Positions 6,619 to 13,063 of a stretch of 33,725 nt of DNA are shown here, one piece after another. The stretch comes from a virus. The notes under the pieces were generated by a model. That model ran no database searches and was not told the origin of the DNA. It was given only the letters and a program-made list of their open reading frames with translations. The number at the start of each line of letters is the position of its first letter. Position 1 is the first letter of the stretch. The DNA lies in the IMG/VR virus record IMGVR_UViG_3300032132_000733, positions 1-33,725 of that record; one strand, given 5' to 3'. A program made the translations under genes and the position numbers.

Positions 6619-6654
6619 CAAGGTTATTGTGCCCGATTTGTTCCTCTGTCCCCG

Positions 6655-6987
6655 CTAAACCCCTTTATAATGGGCCAAACCGAGCTTCTGCCGGGTCTTT
6701 TGAAGATGCTGCAGGTGCGAACCGTACTTCGCTTCCCAGCTTTTGACGCCTCCGCGGTGAAATTCGTCGTGGACTCGCTTGCTGAGCGGAATTGCCGTTT
6801 CATCCGGCGCCTTCATTCCCATACCGCAACCCCAAGCCAATCCCTTCGGGTGGTGGACTTCATCGCACCGTGCGCCGGTCACGCTGCACGTGAGCGTGTG
6901 GAGCAGTCGCATATGGGGTTTGTTCTCACGCGGCAGGGAAATGCCCAAGATGGGCACGTAGAGCATTTTGGGCGGCTTACTCTTCAA
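6655..6987 (-). CDS. Putative HNH-like nuclease of the DUF968 type
   Basis: The 110-residue protein has a pattern I associate with DUF968/phage HNH-like proteins: LLHTLTCSVTGARCDEVHHPKG, with two cysteines and two histidines that could bind zinc, then MKAPDETAIPLSKRVHDEFHRGG, the PL...H...H segment, then a helix WEAKYG. Such proteins are found in replication/recombination regions of phages and are thought to be nucleases, possibly in DNA processing during recombination. It overlaps the upstream gene by 11 bases and belongs to the leftward operon headed by the ERF gene. Catalysis is not demonstrated for this copy. Confidence 0.65.
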   Translation of the reverse strand: MKSKPPKMLYVPILGISLPRENKPHMRLLHTLTCSVTGARCDEVHHPKGLAWGCGMGMKAPDETAIPLSKRVHDEFHRGGVKSWEAKYGSHLQHLQKTRQKLGLAHYKGV

Positions 6988-7210
6988 GTGCTGGCTTTAC
7001 GAACAAATACTCTCGGTTATCAAACTTATGAAAGTAGGGGCTGCGCTTCAATTTGCCTTGCCCAACCAACTCGCGGCATTTTGAGTCCACTTTCTGGTCT
7101 CGATATCGGAAGCTTGTTGTGAAGCTACCGCGTCGTTTGGCGATCGCTAAAATTTCATCCTTGGTCAGCGGCTTCACCGGACGAAGCTGGTATGGTGGTC
7201 TATAAGTCAT
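6977..7210 (-). CDS. Small basic protein of the recombination operon, unknown
   Basis: This 77-residue basic protein (LTKDEILAIAKRRGSF, then SKCRELVGQGKLKR) reads like a small helix-turn-helix or winged module. A helix, a second helix with a conserved-looking CRELV.QGKL turn, and a terminal strand pair (RSPYFHKFDNREYLFV) fit a winged-helix fold. It overlaps both neighbours by about 11 bases, so it is part of the ERF operon. No family is recognised. A DNA-binding accessory role in recombination or regulation is plausible. Confidence 0.6.
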   Translation of the reverse strand: MTYRPPYQLRPVKPLTKDEILAIAKRRGSFTTSFRYRDQKVDSKCRELVGQGKLKRSPYFHKFDNREYLFVKPALEE

Positions 7211-7424
7211 TCCCTCGCTTTCTCATTGTTTCTCTTTTCTCCGTTCTTCCCACCTTCATTTCCCGAGCTAATCTATTTCTTAGGTCGCGGAGCGCAAATG
7301 CAGTGACCTGCGCATTGGTCACTAATCCTGTCAGGGCTTTTGTCTCTTCAAGCACCGATCGAATATCCGGATAAAGGCGCTCTGTTAGAAGGATCTGTAT
7401 TTGTTGGGCGCGCGCGCGTGTCAT
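7200..7424 (-). CDS. Small helical protein of the recombination operon, unknown
   Basis: The 74-residue product is highly charged and helical, ending in a basic tail (REMKVGRTEKRETMRKRGNDL). It overlaps the ERF gene by 4 bases upstream and the next gene by 11 bases downstream, and that coupling is the main reason to accept it. There is no signal peptide, cysteine motif or recognisable domain. It could be a small nucleic-acid-binding accessory protein. Confidence 0.55.
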   Translation of the reverse strand: MTRARAQQIQILLTERLYPDIRSVLEETKALTGLVTNAQVTAFALRDLRNRLAREMKVGRTEKRETMRKRGNDL

Positions 7425-7969
7425 GCGCTCTGCCCCAAACTCTCACTCATCGCCTTCACACAAGCCCGGATCGTCCATTTCTCGGTCTTGGTGAGCGCTG
7501 CTGCTGTTGAATGCTTTATGTCAGCAGTTCGGAGGTCTTCGAGCGTCTGCGCGGAAAAAATGTCTGCGCATCGATCTTCAAGCGTGGTGGTCGCCGATTG
7601 TGCGTCGTCATCTTCGGTGACGAGGCCGAGCAGCGCCATGATGGAGTACCGCCGACCATAGGTGAGGGCAGAGCCATAAGCTTGAGGGTCATTGGGCTTG
7701 GCTACAGGTACATCAATTGTGCTGCTGATGTATTCCCCGTTTGAATACATCAAAACGGTTTGTAGCGCGGCTCCGTGGCCTTGACCCATAGTTGTCTGAA
7801 CTAGAGAGAAGCCGTGCTTCTCAAGAATTGGTCGTACCACACTCATCACTGTGGTTAGCGATGCATATTTGCCACGCGCACCATCTGTATCCTTGTGGAT
7901 GGGCTTCAGGTCGGCCTGCAGTTTTATAAGCGCGGCGGGCAGTTCTTTAAGGTTCTCCGATTTGAACAC
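7421..7969 (-). CDS. erf: ERF-family single-strand annealing protein
   Basis: The 182-residue protein is a clear ERF superfamily recombinase. It has YASLTTVMSVVRPILEKHGF (about 36-55), a GEYISSTIDVPVAKPNDPQAYGSALTYGRRYS block (77-108) containing the family's hallmark Q.YGSA.TY.RRY, and LLGLVTEDDDAQ. ERF proteins bind single-stranded DNA and promote annealing for phage recombination and genome circularisation. The C-terminal 60 residues are probably an oligomerisation or SSB-contact tail. The GTG start has AAGAAG upstream. It heads the leftward operon and is divergent from the gene at 8091. Confidence 0.9.
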   Translation of the reverse strand: MFKSENLKELPAALIKLQADLKPIHKDTDGARGKYASLTTVMSVVRPILEKHGFSLVQTTMGQGHGAALQTVLMYSNGEYISSTIDVPVAKPNDPQAYGSALTYGRRYSIMALLGLVTEDDDAQSATTTLEDRCADIFSAQTLEDLRTADIKHSTAAALTKTEKWTIRACVKAMSESLGQSA

Positions 7970-7997
7970 GTCACTTCTTTCTGTTGTGAAAGAATCA

Positions 7998-8059
7998 TGA
8001 GTCAGGAAAACATGCGTGGCAAGTGTAAAATCAGTTGACGAGATTCTGCACGTGACTCA
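7998..8059. promoter_or_regulatory. Divergent control region with paired TGASTCA sites
   Basis: The 121-base gap between the leftward ERF gene and the rightward 8091 gene contains TGAGTCA (7998-8004) and TGACTCA (8053-8059), in inverted orientation 48 bases apart. A TTGACG -35-like box lies at 8035-8040 and TATAAA at 8067-8072, but their 26-base spacing does not make one promoter. This is a likely early control region; which protein binds it is unknown. Confidence 0.35.
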
Positions 8060-8090
8060 GCATGACTATAAACAACAGGAGAAAAAGACC

Positions 8091-8183
8091 ATGACCATTA
8101 AGCGATTACTGTTTGTAGGAGCCTGCGCTCAAGCAGGCTGGCTGGGAATGAGCGCTGTGCTCGCCCATGCAATCATCAACTAA
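8091..8183 (+). CDS. 30-residue hydrophobic peptide
   Basis: A 30-codon frame begins at an ATG with a strong ribosome binding site (AGGAGAAAAAGACC before it). It encodes MTIKRLLFVGACAQ followed by a hydrophobic stretch ending in AHAIIN, resembling a short membrane peptide or an uncleaved signal anchor. It is the first rightward gene after the divergent control region and is followed 15 bases later by another gene with its own ribosome binding site. It could be a small membrane-active peptide or a leader peptide. The good initiation site is the main evidence. Confidence 0.5.
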   Translation: MTIKRLLFVGACAQAGWLGMSAVLAHAIIN

Positions 8184-8198
8184 GAGAAAGAGAGGAAT

Positions 8199-8540
8199 TT
8201 GAACGACACCACTCGAAACTACGTAAACCCCGTCATTCGAAACAGAAAAACCTGGGAGGTCTATTCTTGTGGTGACCTTTGCCTCATCACGCTCGATATC
8301 GATACTGGCCAGGTTCTCGTTGAAGGGTCTTATGGACCATATGCGCATCGCTTTCATACTGAGGATATTGTCGCGTTTTGCGCCGACCTCACAGAGAAGC
8401 AATATCTCATGGAGAAGTTCGTGAGCTATGAGGAAAGCCGCGGGCGCAATAAATCGCGTAGAGCAGAAGGCTTTGACTGGTGGTTCGACAATATTTGGCT
8501 TCAGTTTGTCGGCCATCTAACTGCTGAGTTGAATAAATAA
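8199..8540 (+). CDS. Hypothetical early protein, soluble
   Basis: The 113-residue protein starts at TTG with AGAGGAA immediately upstream. It begins with a beta-rich half (TWEVYSCGDLCLITLDIDTGQVLVEGSYGPYAHRF, positions about 18-50, written here only in outline as strand-turn-strand). It ends with a helical half containing tryptophans (EGFDWWFDNIWLQFVGHL). It has no signal peptide or known motif. It is the second gene of the rightward early cluster, where small phage proteins that redirect the host are common. Function unknown. Confidence 0.6.
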   Translation: MNDTTRNYVNPVIRNRKTWEVYSCGDLCLITLDIDTGQVLVEGSYGPYAHRFHTEDIVAFCADLTEKQYLMEKFVSYEESRGRNKSRRAEGFDWWFDNIWLQFVGHLTAELNK

Positions 8541-8600
8541 TCAGGTTCGCGCCCCAAGCGCAAACACACCCATAAACAAGCAACAATGAGGAAAAAACTC

Positions 8601-8840
8601 ATGAGCAAGACAACCACCCCCGCCAAATTCTTTGTCGGGCGTACCAAGACCGATAAAGGTGACAGGCGCTTCCACGTGTTCCGGCAGCGTGTCACCGGGC
8701 GGCTTATCAAGAAGACCGTCGTTGAAGTGATGCAGAAGGACTGGACCGCAGTTAAGCGCAAGTTCTCACGCGCAAGCAGACTGTTCCTCACCCGAGCAGA
8801 AGCACGGCGTGAAAAGCTGTTCTGTGAGGGTAGGGCGTAA
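8601..8840 (+). CDS. Small basic hypothetical protein
   Basis: From the ATG at 8601 (GAGG 9 bases upstream) the product has 79 residues and is strongly basic, with many lysines and arginines spread along its length (RTKTDKGDRRFHVFRQR, KRKFSRASR, RAEARREK). An earlier in-frame ATG at 8586 overlaps the ribosome binding site. The composition suggests nucleic-acid binding. No family is recognised. It belongs to the rightward cluster of short early genes. Confidence 0.55.
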   Translation: MSKTTTPAKFFVGRTKTDKGDRRFHVFRQRVTGRLIKKTVVEVMQKDWTAVKRKFSRASRLFLTRAEARREKLFCEGRA

Positions 8841-8856
8841 CGGGTAGGGTCGTCTG

Positions 8857-9111
8857 ATGAAGATAGTCAGCGACCCATTCAAACCTCTCGGCGAATTCGA
8901 GAAGGCGTTTGCTAAAGCTAAGGCGAGGCTGCTGTTTGAGGAAAACCTCCAGCGGCCTCGTTTGTTTGGTGCAGCCAGGGCACAGCTTTCATCGATCCCG
9001 CTTCACGCACCGGAGGGTTTCTTAGCCAAAACGCACGGGAGGCCGTCTGCATTCAATGATGAATTTGTGAGGCGGGTGTTCCGGAGTGCCTTATCGGGCG
9101 TCACGGATTGA
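8857..9111 (+). CDS. Small hypothetical protein
   Basis: The 84-residue product is soluble and helical at its N-terminus (GEFEKAFAKAKARLLFEENLQ) with a basic, proline-containing C-terminal half. GGGTAGGG precedes the ATG. It sits 16 bases after the previous gene and probably shares its message. It has no recognisable motif, signal peptide or cysteines. Confidence 0.5.
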   Translation: MKIVSDPFKPLGEFEKAFAKAKARLLFEENLQRPRLFGAARAQLSSIPLHAPEGFLAKTHGRPSAFNDEFVRRVFRSALSGVTD

Positions 9112-9159
9112 TATAGGCTGCCTGAATTGGATACGTGAACCTTTGGCAGGGGCTCTATT

Positions 9160-9699
9160 ATGTCGCGGAAATTGCTCGTTTCGATTGTTATTGGCTCGTC
9201 CTTGTTCTCGATTGCAGCAGAAGCCCGTGGCGGCGGAAAGTTTCTCGGTTCATTAGTTGCCAGAGGGGCGGGCAGAGCAGCTGCTGGCGCCGGATCTTCA
9301 TCGTCTGGTGGCATTAAGACCTACGGCCCAGACGTGCTAACTGTTTCCCAGCTTGCTCAGTGCATCAGGACGGCAGGAAAGCTGGACGACGACAGCACGC
9401 GTATCGATGCTGAACGCATCAAGATTGATGCCTGGTCCTCCTCCATCAATACTTCCAAACTGCAGGTGAATGCCGCCGAGAGTGTCGTAGACACGAGAAG
9501 CCAGCGCAGCGTGGATGCATTTAACGTGCTGGTCGATCGGCATAATCAGCTTGTGCAGAGAGGCAAGGCCGCAGGGCTTACTTTCAATGCCGGGGTTAGC
9601 AGTCACAATTCAGATGTGAACGCCTACAACGCGGAATGCGGCAAAAACTATTATCAAAGTGATTTGGATGCCGCCCAGACGCTCGCCAGCGCTAAATAG
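9160..9699 (+). CDS. Secreted helical protein, unknown function
   Basis: This 179-residue protein has a Sec signal peptide with predicted cleavage at AEA before RGGG (about residue 23). A glycine/alanine/serine-rich flexible segment (24-50) follows, then a long helical region (60-175) with a heptad-like distribution, suggesting a coiled coil. There are two cysteines (one near position 67 in LAQCIRT, one in NAECGKN near 166). GGCAGGGG precedes the ATG at 9160. A sequence upstream at 9113-9123 (ATAGGCTGCCT) is identical to one before the H-NS-like gene at 1109. It may be an exported phage protein modifying the envelope; no family is recognised. Confidence 0.65.
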   Translation: MSRKLLVSIVIGSSLFSIAAEARGGGKFLGSLVARGAGRAAAGAGSSSSGGIKTYGPDVLTVSQLAQCIRTAGKLDDDSTRIDAERIKIDAWSSSINTSKLQVNAAESVVDTRSQRSVDAFNVLVDRHNQLVQRGKAAGLTFNAGVSSHNSDVNAYNAECGKNYYQSDLDAAQTLASAK

Positions 9700-9726
9700 A
9701 AAATCCAAGCGCACTTAACGCCGGGA

Positions 9727-9747
9727 GCAGCCATTTAACGTGGCTGC
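9727..9747 (+). terminator. Hairpin after the 9160 gene
   Basis: GCAGCCA (9727-9733) and TGGCTGC (9741-9747) form a 7-bp stem with a 7-base loop, 28 bases after the stop codon. There is no good T-run, so it is a weak terminator or RNA-stability hairpin rather than a classical one. Confidence 0.4.
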
Positions 9748-9813
9748 AAGCGGGTCTTGCAATTAGTTGCACGACTCAGGAACACAGCTGTGCCCGCCAT
9801 AAAGAAGACGGAA

Positions 9814-10001
9814 TATAATCCTAGGTACAAGGAACGCGCCAGTTAGCGAAACGTTGGTTGATTTGGAGTCACGTAATGCGCAAGAGTCTTCACAGTGAGC
9901 GGTAGGGTTCGACTCTAACTAATTGGTAGAGCGAGTTGGGTAAGAACGAACCTAGGACAAAAGCGCAACAACTTGGGTAGCTAACCCAAAGGGTTTTTAA
10001 G
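9814..10001 (+). promoter_or_regulatory. Candidate promoter and attenuator-like leader of the 10002 gene
   Basis: A perfect TATAAT -10 sits at 9814-9819, with no clear -35. The 180-base leader contains no ORF. Just before the ATG, TTGGGT (9973-9978) pairs with ACCCAA (9984-9989). Alternatively, AACCC (9983-9987) pairs with GGGTT (9991-9995) followed by TTT. These two are mutually exclusive and the second is terminator-like. Another TTGGGT lies at 9936-9941. The layout suggests attenuation of the small membrane-protein gene. A tRNA-like string nearby does not fold as a tRNA. Confidence 0.35.
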
Positions 10002-10193
10002 ATGGCTAGTAGCAAAAAACCGCCTTTGTTGGCGGGCGAGAAGCTGCGTCCAAGATTCGGGCAGGCTTATATCCTCGCTCAGTCGGAACACGTCACCAAT
10101 GCCTTTGGAAAAGGTTTAGGGTTCGTGTTGATGGTTTTAGCCATCCTAGCCACGCCAATTTCTTTGGCTTGCATCGCGTTTTTTTCGCGATGA
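10002..10193 (+). CDS. Small membrane protein
   Basis: The 63-residue product has a basic, soluble N-terminus (about 1-35) and one long hydrophobic segment near the C-terminus (LGFVLMVLAILATPISLACIAFF, about 39-61), so it is probably a single-pass membrane protein. Its start follows a hairpin-rich leader by three bases, and there is no strong ribosome binding site in the usual position. It converges with the aspartic-protease gene 12 bases away. A membrane-exclusion or toxic role is possible but not shown. Confidence 0.55.
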   Translation: MASSKKPPLLAGEKLRPRFGQAYILAQSEHVTNAFGKGLGFVLMVLAILATPISLACIAFFSR

Positions 10194-10204
10194 CCAATTG
10201 ACAA

Positions 10205-11359
10205 CTAGTTCCGGGCTTTCTGCTTTAGTTCGAGCAGACCTGATGAAAGTGTAAGGCTATATCGGGACAGGAAGCTCATACCCAGTAAGCCGTCTGTTTC
10301 GGAACCAAAAGCGTCCTTACTGCCTACCGCGATTAAAAGTGGAACGTTCGCAGCCGTAGCATCTCCAACCTTTACGGATTGGGCATAGCCTGTCGCTTGC
10401 TGCATCAAGCCTCCGACGACCTTTACCTCAACAAGGTTAGAAGAGTCGGGAGCGATCCTAGCCCTTGCAGCCATTTCCGGCGTTATTGCTATTGACGTAG
10501 CTCCGGTGTCTAGGATCATTCGGGCGGGCGAGCCATTGATCATTACGTCAATGCGGTTATTCGGCGGAATGATTATGCGAGCAGATCCGTTGGCGTAAGT
10601 TGCTGCGCAGCTACCCTTGCGCGAATACTCTGAGATCAATTGAGAAATCTGCGCGGTCTGTCTCTTCTGCACATTAAATGAGAGATAAGTTTCAAGCGGA
10701 GCAATCGCCTCGCAGGATTTTCCAATTTTATCGTACATCAACGAGACGTAATAAAATTGAGACAAGGCAACATTTGATAGGTCAGGAAAGAGTTGCAATG
10801 AGCTCATGTAATCGGCGAGTGCTGCCTTGTATTCCTTCGCGCGTTCATGCGCTTGTCCGCGCCAGAAGCGATAGTCTTTGCTGGCGGTATCGTACTTTAC
10901 AAGGGCGTCGGCGACTCGAATGGCAGCCTTGTGGTCGCCAACCCTTGTGTAAGCGTTGAAAGCCGATCGCAGCATCTCATCGGATTGAGTGCACTCATTG
11001 CTAAACGCCTCAAGACTCATGGCGCTTTCGCGTGGAAATCCAGCTTTTTCCATGAGCTCGGTCAGCGAAGTAAATGCAACACTGTCACATGGTTCACGCT
11101 TCACCTGGTCAAGATAGCGAGCTGCTTGTCCAAATCTTTCGAACTCTCGTGGGATACTAATCCCCAGGCGCTCATAGACTTTTTTGTAGGGATTGAAGGC
11201 TTCTGAGTTGGTATAGAAATAATATCCGCCGTAGCCAACCGCGGCGACGACCGCTACGAGGCCGGCGAGAATTGGAAGGAAGCGACTTTTCTCTTCTTGA
11301 TAAATTGTATTTGGACGCTCGGCTTTAAAATCGGCGCCAGAACCGCTGTCACTATTCAT
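10205..11359 (-). CDS. Membrane-anchored TPR protein with retropepsin-like aspartic protease domain
   Basis: The 384-residue protein has a hydrophilic N-terminus, one transmembrane helix (about 27-49) and a helical TPR-like region (about 90-250; e.g. AYTRVGDHKAAIRVADALVK and KEYKAALADYMSSLQLFPD are tetratricopeptide-like). The C-terminal domain is retropepsin-like (about 258-378): RIDVMINGSPARMILDTGA puts the catalytic D284-T-G, and DGLLGMSFLSRYSLTL is the second hallmark of clan AA single-domain proteases. With an N-in topology the protease would face the periplasm. Such proteins are bacterial but very unusual in a phage-like region. It is monocistronic on the minus strand. Substrate unknown. 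Confidence 0.82.
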   Translation of the reverse strand: MNSDSGSGADFKAERPNTIYQEEKSRFLPILAGLVAVVAAVGYGGYYFYTNSEAFNPYKKVYERLGISIPREFERFGQAARYLDQVKREPCDSVAFTSLTELMEKAGFPRESAMSLEAFSNECTQSDEMLRSAFNAYTRVGDHKAAIRVADALVKYDTASKDYRFWRGQAHERAKEYKAALADYMSSLQLFPDLSNVALSQFYYVSLMYDKIGKSCEAIAPLETYLSFNVQKRQTAQISQLISEYSRKGSCAATYANGSARIIIPPNNRIDVMINGSPARMILDTGATSIAITPEMAARARIAPDSSNLVEVKVVGGLMQQATGYAQSVKVGDATAANVPLLIAVGSKDAFGSETDGLLGMSFLSRYSLTLSSGLLELKQKARN

Positions 11360-11399
11360 TTATGAAATTCCCCAGACCCGTCTCGAACCTACCATGCGG

Positions 11400-11640
11400 T
11401 AATAGCCCCGCAAGCGATCCACGCACCCAATAACCAGAACATTCTATGGAATTATCGAGGCTTCTCGGTCATAGTTCGAGGCCTCGTCCACGCGGTTACA
11501 CCGCACGGGGAAGTCCGACATCGGGAAACGGCCCAGGTATTCACCCCGGTTTAGGCTAGCGATCGGAGCTGAAGGGCCGTTCGCATGGACCAGGCCACTG
11601 TGTCCAACAACAGGGTCAAGGAGAGGGCGCCAGGGTCATC
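11400..11640 (-). ncRNA. Candidate structured RNA or 5' leader upstream of the protease gene
   Basis: The 353-base gap before the protease gene has no credible ORF but several stems. CGAGGC (11456-11461) pairs with GCCTCG near 11480. GCGGT-TAC-ACCGC lies near 11491. A perfect AACGGCCC (11527-11534) pairs with GGGCCGTT (11574-11581) around a 39-base loop. TGGAC pairs with GTCCA near 11585-11605. The octamer CAGGGTCA occurs twice, 20 bases apart (about 11612 and 11632). Either strand could be transcribed; the minus strand would make it the leader of the protease message. No known RNA family is recognised. Confidence 0.33.
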
Positions 11641-11675
11641 TTTGGCCGTTTGTCCTAACCGCCGTCCTCAACGAA

Positions 11676-11703
11676 AAAGGCCCCATACCGGGGCCTTTGA
11701 TAA
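11676..11703 (-). terminator. Rho-independent terminator of the 11713-11853 gene
   Basis: AAAGGCCCC (11676-11684) and GGGGCCTTT (11690-11698) form a 9-bp stem with a 5-base loop. On the minus strand it is followed by TTTTTCG, so it ends the leftward mini-gene just beyond its stop. Confidence 0.85.
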
Positions 11704-11712
11704 TCCTGCACC

Positions 11713-11853
11713 TTAGTCGATGCTGGAGTTATCCTGGACGATATGCGCGTTGCTTTGGAAAAAGCTCTTCGCGTCCGGGTTAGCTTGCCCTTGTTGGAAG
11801 CTCATATTGGCTACGCCGACAATCAGCGCGCTAACTGCGATAAACAATGCCAT
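11713..11853 (-). CDS. 46-residue secreted or membrane peptide
   Basis: From the ATG at 11851-11853 the peptide starts with a hydrophobic segment (ALFIAVSALIVGVANMS, residues 2-18) and continues as a short polar tail (QQGQANPDAKSFFQSN). The longer frame starting at 11961 would add a non-hydrophobic extension without a good start context and is not preferred. AGG/GAGAAG precede the chosen start. It has its own terminator, so it is a single-gene unit divergent from the secreted-protein gene at 11973. Function unknown; it resembles a small envelope peptide. Confidence 0.5.
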   Translation of the reverse strand: MALFIAVSALIVGVANMSFQQGQANPDAKSFFQSNAHIVQDNSSID

Positions 11854-11972
11854 CCTAGTATCTTCTCGTTGATTTATATCCGCCTTTTGGCGTGCAGGAA
11901 TCATGCGCCAATTGCGGGCGGCTGTGAAGGTGGGATAAGTTATTGAAATTATGAAGTTCACGTAGTGAGGTT

Positions 11973-12251
11973 ATGATGAGAATTGTTATGGCTGGCCTAT
12001 TCATTGCGGCGATCTATCCAGCGGTCGCTGCTCCGCAAAGAGATGAAATGAAAAGCGAAGTCACCGCTTGGTATGTCGCGAATTCCATGTGCAGGGGAAG
12101 TTACCCTGGCAAGAAGCAAGAAGTCTCGTGTGCATTCCGCGATGAGGTTTTAGGCCCAGAGATGGAGAAGGCTGGGATGTGTTACGGCAAGAAGTCTGAG
12201 CCGAACAACGATCTTACTTGGCATAAGTGCGGCTCGAACTCGCGTCGATGA
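11973..12251 (+). CDS. Small secreted cysteine-rich protein
   Basis: The 92-residue product has a signal peptide with likely cleavage at VAA before PQR (about residue 20) and a mature part with four cysteines (in SMCRGS, VSCAFR, GMCYGK and HKCGSN), probably two disulfides. Two overlapping starts (11973 and 11976) share one ribosome binding site (GAGG). It is followed 22 bases later by the DUF4145 gene. I do not recognise the family. The pattern (SP, about 70 residues, four cysteines) resembles several other exported accessory proteins in the window. Confidence 0.66.
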   Translation: MMRIVMAGLFIAAIYPAVAAPQRDEMKSEVTAWYVANSMCRGSYPGKKQEVSCAFRDEVLGPEMEKAGMCYGKKSEPNNDLTWHKCGSNSRR

Positions 12252-12273
12252 AATAGCTTCGATTGGAATTTCA

Positions 12274-13023
12274 ATGACAGTCAACATCACTTACTGGACT
12301 GAGACCTTTGGACAGACTTCAATCCCGCCATTTAGCTGCCCAACTTGCCATCAAGGCACGTTGAGCCAAGTGAAAGATAGTAGAAAGCTTGTTCAATCTC
12401 AGCTTTCAAAGCGAGCTAGGTCTCATGAAGATTGGGACCCTAGTTGGGTCGAGGAACGATTTACATTGTTGATGGAGTGCTCCGCTAGCACCTGTGGCGA
12501 ACTGGTTGTGGTCAGCGGGGATACAGTCGTTGAGGAAGAGTATGACGAGGAATTTGGTCAGGCTTGGGTTTCGAACCTACGGCCTCGAAGCATGTTTCCG
12601 GCGCCGTACATCATCGAACTGCCAAATGAGCTACCAGACTCAGTGCGGAAGGAGCTTGAGCAGGCGTTTGCCTTGTTCTGGAGCGATTTGAACGCGTCGG
12701 CAAACAGGCTGCGCACGAGCTTGGAGCGTGGGCTCGATGAGGTTGGAATAAAGAAGTTTAACAAGACAGGCAGACGTATCAGTCTCCCGTTGGCTCAAAG
12801 AATTAAGCTGTTTGAGAACGCCAATGGGAAAGACCTGTCCGATATATTCAACGCACTGCGACACGTCGGAAATTTGGGCACGCACGCGAGTGTCAGCAGA
12901 ACCGCACTTCTCACCGCATTTACGCTTTACGAGCACGCGCTTGCGGAGTGGTTCGGAGGGCGCGGCAAAAAGATTGCTGCAATGTCTAAGAAGCTGGTGA
13001 AGTCACGAGGTAAAATGAAGTAA
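12274..13023 (+). CDS. DUF4145 (HEPN-clan) protein with N-terminal zinc-ribbon-like motif
   Basis: The 249-residue protein has a CPTC (C22, C25) and C69/C74 set that looks like a zinc ribbon. The body (about 100-225) matches DUF4145: IELPNELPDSVRKELEQAFALFWSDLN, then ASANRLRTSLERGLDEVGI, and NALRHVGNLGTH (R196 and H204), the conserved R..GN...H of the family. DUF4145 is placed in the HEPN superfamily and is found in restriction and defence proteins, but its activity is not established. Just before the terminase genes, this is an accessory cargo position. It could defend the lysogen or counter a competitor; the role is inferred. Confidence 0.7.
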   Translation: MTVNITYWTETFGQTSIPPFSCPTCHQGTLSQVKDSRKLVQSQLSKRARSHEDWDPSWVEERFTLLMECSASTCGELVVVSGDTVVEEEYDEEFGQAWVSNLRPRSMFPAPYIIELPNELPDSVRKELEQAFALFWSDLNASANRLRTSLERGLDEVGIKKFNKTGRRISLPLAQRIKLFENANGKDLSDIFNALRHVGNLGTHASVSRTALLTAFTLYEHALAEWFGGRGKKIAAMSKKLVKSRGKMK

Positions 13024-13063
13024 GAGTTGTCACGTGAGGCGCAGTTGTGAGCATAATCAGCGG

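Noticed and set aside
9895-9945. tRNA-like strings (GGTTCGACTC and TTGGTAGAGCG) near a possible small RNA
   Set aside because: The order is T-arm-like then D-arm-like, the putative T-stem has three mismatches, and no acceptor or anticodon arm forms. A permuted or degraded tRNA is not supported.
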